From Hellea sp039977295 (lineage in GTDB: Bacteria; Pseudomonadota; Alphaproteobacteria; Caulobacterales; Maricaulaceae), in contig JBDWDN010000003.1 in assembly GCA_039977295.1 (NCBI GenBank), positions 310,001-374,000 on the forward strand: a DNA stretch of 64,000 nucleotides, read 5' to 3'. The notes under the pieces are model-generated. The model was not told the origin of the DNA. It saw only the letters and a list, made by a program, of their open reading frames with translations, and did no database searches. The translations under genes and the position numbers were made by a program. Below, piece after piece: positions 57,791 to 64,000 of this stretch. How positions within the stretch are numbered: position 1 is the first letter of the stretch; every line of letters begins with the position of its first letter.

Positions 57791-58585
57791 ATGACCGGAT
57801 TTAATGACTTAGCTAAGGCCGTTACCGCCAAAGAGGGGGGCTATGAGAGCACTATTCCTGATAATTGGCGGCAGGGCCGAACGGCTTATGGCGGGCTTAC
57901 GGCAGGCCTGTCCCTTATTGCGGCACAAAACCAATTCTCTGATCTACCTCCCCTTCGTAGTGCGGTCGTGAATTTTATCGGCCCTGTGACCGACGATCCG
58001 GTATTCTCCTCGCGGCTCTTACGCCAAGGCCGCAATGTGACATCTGTTGAAACCGAAGCCAAAATCGAATCTGGCACCATTGCAACATCGACCTTTATAT
58101 TTGGCGCTGGGCGCGACTCGGAGCTCTCTGTTCAGTGCCCTGCGCCTGACGCCCCAAAGCCTGAGGATTGCGAGCTTTTTACGCCGGAATTCGCGCGCGA
58201 TTTCGTGCCGGTCTTTTTCCATAATTTTGATACCCGGTTAATCGCCGGGGCGCGTCCCATGAGCGGCGCGGAGAAAGGCTATATTCGGACCTGGTCGCGC
58301 CATAAAGATCCAGCCTCTCGCAGCGGCATGGCCAGCCTCTTGACCCTTGGGGATGTCCTGCCGCCCGCGGCTCTGCCCATGCTCAAAAAAATGGGCCCTG
58401 TGAGTTCGGTCAATTGGATGTTCAATGTCTTAGTCGATAATCCGGTAACAGAGGATGGCTGGTGGCATGTTGAAACGACGCTGACGGCCGCGAGCGGCGG
58501 TTATTCTTCACAAGTCATGCGCTATTGGAATACGGAGGGCGTCTTAGTTGCCGAGGGCATGCAAGCCGTTGCAATATTTGTTTAG
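57791..58585 (+). CDS. Acyl-CoA thioesterase family protein (TesB/double hotdog type)
   Basis: The ATG at 57791 follows GAGAAAG; the frame start at 57770 lies in the divergent leader. The 264-residue product has two hotdog halves: TAYGGLTAGLSLIAAQNQFSDLPPLRSAVVNFIGPVTDDPVFSSRLLRQGRNVTSVETEAKI and a C-terminal SVNWMFNVLVDNPVTEDGWWHVETTLTAASGGYSSQVMRYWNTEGVLVAEGMQAVAIFV. It hydrolyses acyl-CoA. It is divergent from the SDR/isomerase pair. Confidence 0.85.
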   Translation: MTGFNDLAKAVTAKEGGYESTIPDNWRQGRTAYGGLTAGLSLIAAQNQFSDLPPLRSAVVNFIGPVTDDPVFSSRLLRQGRNVTSVETEAKIESGTIATSTFIFGAGRDSELSVQCPAPDAPKPEDCELFTPEFARDFVPVFFHNFDTRLIAGARPMSGAEKGYIRTWSRHKDPASRSGMASLLTLGDVLPPAALPMLKKMGPVSSVNWMFNVLVDNPVTEDGWWHVETTLTAASGGYSSQVMRYWNTEGVLVAEGMQAVAIFV

Positions 58586-58616
58586 CTCGTCATAGTTAGG
58601 GCTTAGGGAGAGAGTT

Positions 58617-60155
58617 ATGCATTTAATTTTAGCGGCAAGCGATGGTTCATCAGATATGATGGAGATGCTGACGGGCACAGCAATACGCGGGCTTAATGTT
58701 CTAGGCTCTCTCTTTCTCTTTGTTCTCGGCCTCATTGCCGTGGCCATTATCGTTACATTTATTATCGATGTGACGCAGACCAAAGATGCTGTGCGGCGCA
58801 ATTATCCCGTGCTGGGCCGTTTTCGAGGTATCTTCTCAAAGCTAGGCGAGTTTTTTCGTCAATATTTCTTTGCGATGGACCGCGAAGAAATGCCGTTTAA
58901 CCGCGCGCAGCGTGAATATATAAATGATATCGCCGAGGACGGTAAAGAAGTTGTTCCCTTTGGCTCCACCAAAGTGCTCTCGCCTGGCACTGCGATATTT
59001 GCCAATGGCATGTTCCCTAAACTTGAGGGCACACATACGCCCCATGCCGCTTTCATTATCGGTAAAGGGGCGCGCAGGCCTTACGCCCCGACGAGTCTCT
59101 TTAATATCTCGGCGATGAGTTACGGATCTCTTTCCAAGCCCGCCGTGCAAGCTTTGTCCCACGGCGCGCAAATGGCAGGGTGCTGGCTCAATACGGGTGA
59201 GGGCGGCGTGTCGCCTTATCACCTCGAAGGCGAATGTGATGTTGTCTTTCAGCTCGGCACAGGCAAGTTTGGCGCGCGAAATAAAGATGGGTCTTTAGAT
59301 GCGGATAAGCTCCGCAAGACCTGCGAAGATAACCCCGATATTAAAATGATTGAGATCAAAATCTCACAAGGGGCCAAGCCAGGTAAAGGCGGCATTCTTC
59401 CGGCTGAAAAAGTAACAGCAGAGATCGCGGAAATTCGCGGTATCACAGAAGGCGAATCGGCCATCTCGCCTAACCGTCATGTCGACGCAAGCAACCCTGC
59501 CGAATTACTCGATTTAATTAATGCCGTGCGCGAGGCTTCGGGCCTCCCAACAGGTATTAAATTCGTAGTTGGCAATATCACGCCCATCCATGAATTTGTG
59601 AAAGAAATTAAGCTGCGGGGTGAAGACTCAGCGCCTGATTTTATCACTGTTGATAGCGGCGATGGCGGCACAGGCGCGGCCCCGCTCCCGCTTATGGATA
59701 ATATGGGACTATCAATTCGCGAAGGGCTACCCCTTATGGATGATCTGCTGCGCGAAGAAGGCCTGCGCGAGCGTATCGCTTTAATCGCCAGCGGGAAACT
59801 CGTCACCCCCGCGGATGCCGCTTGGGCCTTTTGTGTTGGCGCAGATTTCGTAAATGCGGCGCGCGGTTTCATGTTTGCACTAGGCTGTATCCAAGCCTTA
59901 AAATGCGACGAAAACACCTGCCCCACAGGCATCACCACCCACAATAAACGCCTACAACGCGGATTAGACCCCACCAACAAAGCCGTCCGCGTCATGAATT
60001 ATTGCCAAACCATCCAAAAAGAAGTCGAAATGATCGCCCATAGCTGCGGCGTAGACCATCCGCATGAGCTAACCCGCGATCACGTTATGATTGTTCAAGC
60101 CAGCGGGCGGAGTAAGCCGTTTTCTCAGACGTGGGATGTGTCGCGTTATATGTGA
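58617..60155 (+). CDS. FMN-binding glutamate-synthase-like membrane protein
   Basis: The 512-residue protein has a membrane helix (about residues 25-50). The glutamate synthase central domain follows: FNISAMSYGSLSKPAVQALSHGAQMAGCWLNTGEGGVSPYHLEG, VTAEIAEIRGITEGESAISPNRH, FITVDSGDGGTGAAPLPLMDNMG, and the cysteines of the [3Fe-4S] cluster in GCIQALKCDENTCPTG. It lacks the amidotransferase domain. Such stand-alone proteins are common in marine bacteria and their substrate is not established. Confidence 0.9.
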   Translation: MHLILAASDGSSDMMEMLTGTAIRGLNVLGSLFLFVLGLIAVAIIVTFIIDVTQTKDAVRRNYPVLGRFRGIFSKLGEFFRQYFFAMDREEMPFNRAQREYINDIAEDGKEVVPFGSTKVLSPGTAIFANGMFPKLEGTHTPHAAFIIGKGARRPYAPTSLFNISAMSYGSLSKPAVQALSHGAQMAGCWLNTGEGGVSPYHLEGECDVVFQLGTGKFGARNKDGSLDADKLRKTCEDNPDIKMIEIKISQGAKPGKGGILPAEKVTAEIAEIRGITEGESAISPNRHVDASNPAELLDLINAVREASGLPTGIKFVVGNITPIHEFVKEIKLRGEDSAPDFITVDSGDGGTGAAPLPLMDNMGLSIREGLPLMDDLLREEGLRERIALIASGKLVTPADAAWAFCVGADFVNAARGFMFALGCIQALKCDENTCPTGITTHNKRLQRGLDPTNKAVRVMNYCQTIQKEVEMIAHSCGVDHPHELTRDHVMIVQASGRSKPFSQTWDVSRYM

Positions 60156-60251
60156 GGCTTGGGCGGTGAAGATGCAGAAGGCCATCGCGGTGGTAAAGCG
60201 ACGTCAAGAATAGCACTCCCTTTGTCATCATAAATGGTATATGAAGCGTTT

Positions 60252-60902
60252 ATGGCGCAGACGGAACCAATAGATTTACAGACGGCAATTATTGCAGATG
60301 ACCATGCGATTGTACGGCAGGGCACGGCTCAGATATTGGCGTCGATAGAGGAGGTAGCTGTCGTCGCTCAGACCGATAATGGATTGTCCGCTATTGCCGA
60401 GGTCAAGAAACATCAACCCAATTTACTTGTCCTTGATGCCGCCATGCCGATGGCCCGCGGCATTGAGGTTTATAGCGAAGCTCGTCGATGGAGCCCTGAT
60501 ACGAGAGTGATACTGCTGACAGGCTTTACCTCATTGAGTTTGCTATCGGATTGGCTTGATGCGGGGGTGGATGGATTGCTCCTTAAATCTTGCTCGCCAG
60601 AAGAAATGCGCGAGGCATTTCAGGTTGTCTTAGGCGGCGGCAATTACATTGCTAAGTCTGTTCAGGAGATGCTGAAAACCGCGATTGCACCCAGAGGCCT
60701 TACCCCGCGTGAGCGAGAAATTTTATCTCTCATCTCCACAGGTCACGCGAATTCTGCGATTGGAAAGCGCTTGTCCATAAGTCCCAAGACGGTTGAAAAG
60801 CACCGAGGGAGCTTGATGTCAAAACTTGGCGTGCATTCCGTCGCAGAACTTATGGTTTATGCCCTGCGAGAGGGCTTGCTCGATGAACATAAGCAATTGT
60901 GA
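60252..60902 (+). CDS. LuxR/NarL-type response regulator
   Basis: The product has ~216 residues from the ATG at 60252; an ATG at 60234 is in frame and neither has a clear ribosome binding site. The receiver has AIIADDHAIVRQG, LVLDAAMP (phosphorylated Asp) and LLTGF (the Lys is in LLLKSC). The HTH is LTPREREILSLISTGHANSAIGKRLSISPKTVEKHRGSLMSKLGVHSVAELMVYALREGL. It pairs with the kinase at 60988. Confidence 0.9.
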   Translation: MAQTEPIDLQTAIIADDHAIVRQGTAQILASIEEVAVVAQTDNGLSAIAEVKKHQPNLLVLDAAMPMARGIEVYSEARRWSPDTRVILLTGFTSLSLLSDWLDAGVDGLLLKSCSPEEMREAFQVVLGGGNYIAKSVQEMLKTAIAPRGLTPREREILSLISTGHANSAIGKRLSISPKTVEKHRGSLMSKLGVHSVAELMVYALREGLLDEHKQL

Positions 60903-60911
60903 GGCCTCTGA

Positions 60912-60929
60912 ATGGGGTGCTCACCCCAT
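60912..60929. promoter_or_regulatory. Palindrome ATGGGGT-N4-ACCCCAT, copy 1
   Basis: ATGGGGTGCTCACCCCAT is a perfect palindrome with eight-base arms just after the response regulator and 59 bases before the kinase start. It has the same seven-base arms as the site at 62958-62975. Confidence 0.55.
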
Positions 60930-60987
60930 AGACGTTGATGGCTGCATAATTTAATGTAGAAAAAAGATCAGGGCGGCTTTGCTTAAA

Positions 60988-62952
60988 ATGGTGCAAGATA
61001 TGACATTGAGATGGGTGGGGAGTTTCTTGCTTGTCGCTGTCATATGCTTGCAAAGTGTTTTGGCTTTTGCGGCTGAGCCGCTTGCCCTTAAAAAGGATTC
61101 AGGTTTTTACGTGCCCTTGACGCCATATCTCGAAGGATATGTTGACGATACACGGGAATTAGGCATTGAGGATGTCCGTAACAATCCAGATGATTTTATG
61201 CTCGTCACGACCCGCTATCCTGATTTCGGTCTGACAGAAGGACGTGTTTGGATGAAAGCGAGTGTGCTGAATTCGATGGATGTTTCTGGGACATGGCGGC
61301 TTGATATTAACCGACAATATTATTCCGAAATTGATATTTATTTATCCTCAAGCGACGAGTCTCCCCGCAGACTTATTTATTATACGAATACAAATAATTT
61401 TTCTGATCGACAGGTGCCTGACAGATTATTGGGCGTAGATTTTGATATTTCAGGCAATAGTAAAGTTGATATATATATAGGCTTTCGCTCTGACTCGACG
61501 AGTTATATGCCAGTGGGCATAGGCACTCCCGAAGCGGTCATGTCTCGTCATAGTCAAGAACACACAATAAATTGGATATTAAATGGGGCGCTTCTCGCTA
61601 TCATTGCCTTTTCATTGATGATGATTCCCGTAATTGGATGGCGTTTATCCCTGAGTTTCAGCCTCTATATATTGGTCGGGTTTATCTATGTTTTTCACGC
61701 AGATGGTTACACATTTCAACATATTTGGCCGCATCAACCTATGAAAATAAATGACCCGCTTAATCTAAGTTTTATGGTCTCTATGCCCGTATTTGGTCTC
61801 ATTTTTTCAAGAATGATGTTTAATTTCAAGAAACATTCACCGCGTTTTGATCTCTATTTAATTGGTTTTATTGCCATGGCAGCCTGCATCGCATTACTGT
61901 CATTTCCAATATATCAATCCCAAAGTATTAAAGTATTCGCCTATTATACCACACCTATAGGGTCGATTACGCAAGTGGTTGCGGGGTCAATAGCAATCCG
62001 CCGGAAATTATTAGGGGCCATTCCCTATACGATTGGGGCGGTGATTGTCTTAAGTTCTTTTGTTTACGCGACGGCCGCGCATTTATCACCAGGAAATTAT
62101 AATCTGGATAGCACATTGGATTATGGGCATATGGCTTTAATTGCAGAATGTTTGGCATTTGCAGCGGCCATTGTGATTCGGCTTTCGGGCCTTCGTCGGG
62201 AACGGGATAGAGCCTTGCAGGCCGAACTGTTATTAGCCCAAGATAAATTAAAACTGTCCTCTGATTTACAGGCCTCTCAAGCCAATTATATCAATGCCCG
62301 CAAAATGTCTGATATCAGGCGCAATCAGCTTTCATCTGTCAGTCATGACTTACAACAACCACTCGCCTCTCTACGCCAGGCCCTTGGCAGGATAGGCGGG
62401 CCTGATGAAGATGCCAAACAACAAATGTATACAGCCTTTGATTACTTGGAGTCTTTGGCGCGTGACCAAATCACAGCGGGGAAAATCGGCACGACGGCGC
62501 ATTTGGATGGAAGTTTAGAGCGTTTTCCGGTTAGAACATTGCTCGATAATATTTATGAAATGTTCAAAGATGAAGCGGCGTCAAAGGGACTAAATTTTCG
62601 ATATCGCCCGATGGACGCGACTGTAACATCTGACCCGATTGGCTTAATGCGGGCGATTAATAATCTTGTCTCAAATGCGATTAAACATACTGAAGAGGGC
62701 GGCGTTTTATTGGCCGCTAGACGCCGTCATGGACGTGTTAGGATAGAGGTTTGGGATACAGGTGCGGGCATGACACAAAGTGATTTAGACCGCTATACGC
62801 TGCGCCATGAAAAGAGCGAAAACTCGCAAGGCGCAGGGCTAGGACTCGCCATTGTCACTGAAATCTCAGAGGCATTAGACCTTGATTTTGAAATGCATTC
62901 CAAACCTAGAAAGGGCTCATCCGCTTTTCTGTACGTTCCGCATTCGGCCTAA
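60988..62952 (+). CDS. 7TMR-DISM sensor histidine kinase
   Basis: The ~654-residue product is placed at ATG 60988; an ATG at 61000 and a TTG at 60979 are alternatives. It has a signal segment (FLLVAVICLQSVLAFAA). A periplasmic 7TMR-DISMED2 domain (about 30-185: DDFMLVTTRYPDFGLTEGRVWMKASVLN) and seven membrane helices (about 195-405) follow. The kinase core has SSVSHDLQQPLASLRQAL, NLVSNAIKHTEEGG, VWDTGAGMT and GAGLGLAIV. It senses small extracellular ligands in studied relatives and probably phosphorylates the LuxR-type regulator just upstream. The ligand is unknown. Confidence 0.9.
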   Translation: MVQDMTLRWVGSFLLVAVICLQSVLAFAAEPLALKKDSGFYVPLTPYLEGYVDDTRELGIEDVRNNPDDFMLVTTRYPDFGLTEGRVWMKASVLNSMDVSGTWRLDINRQYYSEIDIYLSSSDESPRRLIYYTNTNNFSDRQVPDRLLGVDFDISGNSKVDIYIGFRSDSTSYMPVGIGTPEAVMSRHSQEHTINWILNGALLAIIAFSLMMIPVIGWRLSLSFSLYILVGFIYVFHADGYTFQHIWPHQPMKINDPLNLSFMVSMPVFGLIFSRMMFNFKKHSPRFDLYLIGFIAMAACIALLSFPIYQSQSIKVFAYYTTPIGSITQVVAGSIAIRRKLLGAIPYTIGAVIVLSSFVYATAAHLSPGNYNLDSTLDYGHMALIAECLAFAAAIVIRLSGLRRERDRALQAELLLAQDKLKLSSDLQASQANYINARKMSDIRRNQLSSVSHDLQQPLASLRQALGRIGGPDEDAKQQMYTAFDYLESLARDQITAGKIGTTAHLDGSLERFPVRTLLDNIYEMFKDEAASKGLNFRYRPMDATVTSDPIGLMRAINNLVSNAIKHTEEGGVLLAARRRHGRVRIEVWDTGAGMTQSDLDRYTLRHEKSENSQGAGLGLAIVTEISEALDLDFEMHSKPRKGSSAFLYVPHSA

Positions 62953-62957
62953 ATAAA

Positions 62958-62975
62958 ATGGGGTGTTTACCCCAT
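62958..62975. promoter_or_regulatory. Palindrome ATGGGGT-N4-ACCCCAT, copy 2
   Basis: ATGGGGTGTTTACCCCAT has the same seven-base arms and spacing as copy 1, six bases after the kinase stop and about 80 bp before the next gene. Confidence 0.55.
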
Positions 62976-63056
62976 ATCGCAATTATTAGCCTCATGTGAA
63001 AAGCCTCGCGGGGTAGTCCATAATTTCTGCCCAATAGATCTAATATGGGGCGAGCC

Positions 63057-64000
63057 ATGTATTTTAAAACTCAACTAGACCGGAACCTTTCTTTTGATAA
63101 CGGCTTTGATTTTTCAGGCGGTGGTTTCGCACAAAACTATGGCATAGCCCCCGCAAATCTGCTTACAACTACGGCGCTTACGCAGCAATCTTCGTTAACC
63201 CTATTTCAGCCCAATGAAAATCTACTCGCAGCCCCAGACCCGGGACCGCTAGAGCAAACGCCAGGACAATCAGCTCTTGCCGATTTTAGCGATAATTTGG
63301 AGAGTTTAGAGGGTACGGTTGAGACAATATTGGGCGGCGTCACCACCGCGAAAGAGACCGCGGAGACGATACAATCTGCTTTAGGTATATTTGGTGATAT
63401 TGCCGATGCGGCTGATACGGTTGCAGATGTGTTGAAGGGCTTTGAGAATGTTCTGAAATTGGTCGGTAAGGTTAGCTTTCTAAGGCCCTTTGCTCGTAAG
63501 CTTGAAGATGTCTTTGATAACATGGAGGCGAAGGTTCGCCAGATAGAAACAAAGACCCGAAAAATAGATAAAAAGTTAGAAGAAGAACAAGACTTTGTTG
63601 ATTCTATGATTGATGAACTCACGAGTTATGAATCTGGCTTACAAATCGCGTTGTCCGAAATTGTTTCATTCCGACAAACCATTGACCAAGCTGATATGGC
63701 CTATAATCGGCTTTCCGATACTGATGCCGGGGCGAATGGCGGGTTAGAGGCCAGTATCATTTCAATATTTGGCGATGCGAATGACGAATTTGGAAATCTT
63801 GATAGCTTTCTGGGGGATGTCATACCCAAGCTTGATCCCCTAGAGCTTGGTAGCTTAAACGCTATCTTTGGAGATATTACGAACGTCATCAGCATTGCAG
63901 TGCCGTTGCAAAATCAAATCGAGGCTATAGCGAGGGAGCTTGATTTTCTAAAAGCCCCATTGAATATTTTGGATGAGGCTCTTTCACCTGTTGAGGATGT
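63057..64000 (+). CDS. Coiled-coil hypothetical protein, 3' truncated by window edge
   Basis: The frame opens at ATG 63057 and stays open to the right edge (~314 codons). The N-terminal ~85 residues are Ser/Thr/Gly/Pro-rich with no signal peptide. From ~85 on, long amphipathic helices follow (TAKETAETIQSALGIFGDIADAADTVADVLKGFENVL, KVRQIETKTRKIDKKLEEEQDFVDSMIDEL). Repeated ILG/IFGD blocks and acidic residues recall the N-terminal part of large secreted calcium-binding (RTX-type) proteins. The end is outside the window, so this is a guess. Copy 2 of the palindrome lies upstream. Confidence 0.6.
   Translation, partial: MYFKTQLDRNLSFDNGFDFSGGGFAQNYGIAPANLLTTTALTQQSSLTLFQPNENLLAAPDPGPLEQTPGQSALADFSDNLESLEGTVETILGGVTTAKETAETIQSALGIFGDIADAADTVADVLKGFENVLKLVGKVSFLRPFARKLEDVFDNMEAKVRQIETKTRKIDKKLEEEQDFVDSMIDELTSYESGLQIALSEIVSFRQTIDQADMAYNRLSDTDAGANGGLEASIISIFGDANDEFGNLDSFLGDVIPKLDPLELGSLNAIFGDITNVISIAVPLQNQIEAIARELDFLKAPLNILDEALSPVED

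Noticed and set aside
1..64000. tRNA, rRNA or CRISPR elements.
   Set aside because: No cloverleaf-like T-loop patterns, conserved rRNA stretches or regularly spaced repeats were seen in the gaps.

Overview
The window looks like a chromosomal segment of an alphaproteobacterium, plausibly a marine relative of the Hyphomonadaceae/Maricaulales (low confidence at family level). The support is indirect: an IalB-family protein, dnaK and small-heat-shock promoters of the RpoH type, a ROSE-type RNA thermometer, PHA granule genes, an XRE regulator of a type common in that class, and moderate GC with dense short-gap operons. No rRNA, tRNA, CRISPR array or insertion sequence was recognised.

Region 1-9220. 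An AT-rich accessory block carries a truncated TPR-like gene, two paralogous proteins of unknown function that share a C-terminal DPGNGSGSGxGFP tail, and a TPR protein with a degenerate nucleotidyl-cyclase-like C-terminus. A Crp-family regulator, a small secreted/membrane protein operon, a CpdA/GpdQ-like metallophosphodiesterase and an SMP-30/strictosidine-synthase-like gene follow. Two near-identical CGTGA-N6-TCACG palindromes lie in the two divergent intergenic regions, and the regulator has a CRP-type recognition helix that fits them.

Region 9229-14955 holds a saccharopine-dehydrogenase-like oxidoreductase and a medium-chain-type PHA locus: phasin, class II phaC, phaZ, a PhaF/PhaI-like phasin and a PhaD-like TetR regulator, all on the minus strand.

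Region 15079-21444 is the most interesting. On the minus strand, in order of transcription, lie an IalB-family protein, a small two-TM protein, a HlyD-like protein cut down to its membrane anchor, a C39-peptidase ABC exporter, a 22-residue double-glycine peptide whose predicted mature part is only seven residues (TPVIIDY), a terminator, and a hybrid histidine kinase with a large periplasmic TPR domain. This could be a minimal peptide export or peptide signalling system.

Region 21555-33182 contains a TetR-PlsC-MFS-TrmH operon with palindromic operators, a release-factor-like GGQ protein, an NhaC antiporter, an esterase/avidin-family pair, and dnaK and dnaJ separated by an FkbM methyltransferase.

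Region 33363-50292 holds alkB, lipoproteins, regulators, a run of serine hydrolases, an S41-like protein and a carotenoid oxygenase, a frameshifted esterase remnant, an old-yellow-enzyme, SDR, XRE and inositol-monophosphatase genes.

Region 50394-64000 has a small LRR island, lipid-related hydrolases, a heat-regulated small Hsp gene, panE, an isomerase, SDR and thioesterase genes, a glutamate-synthase-like protein, and a two-component pair with a matching palindrome after each gene. A coiled-coil gene runs off the right edge.
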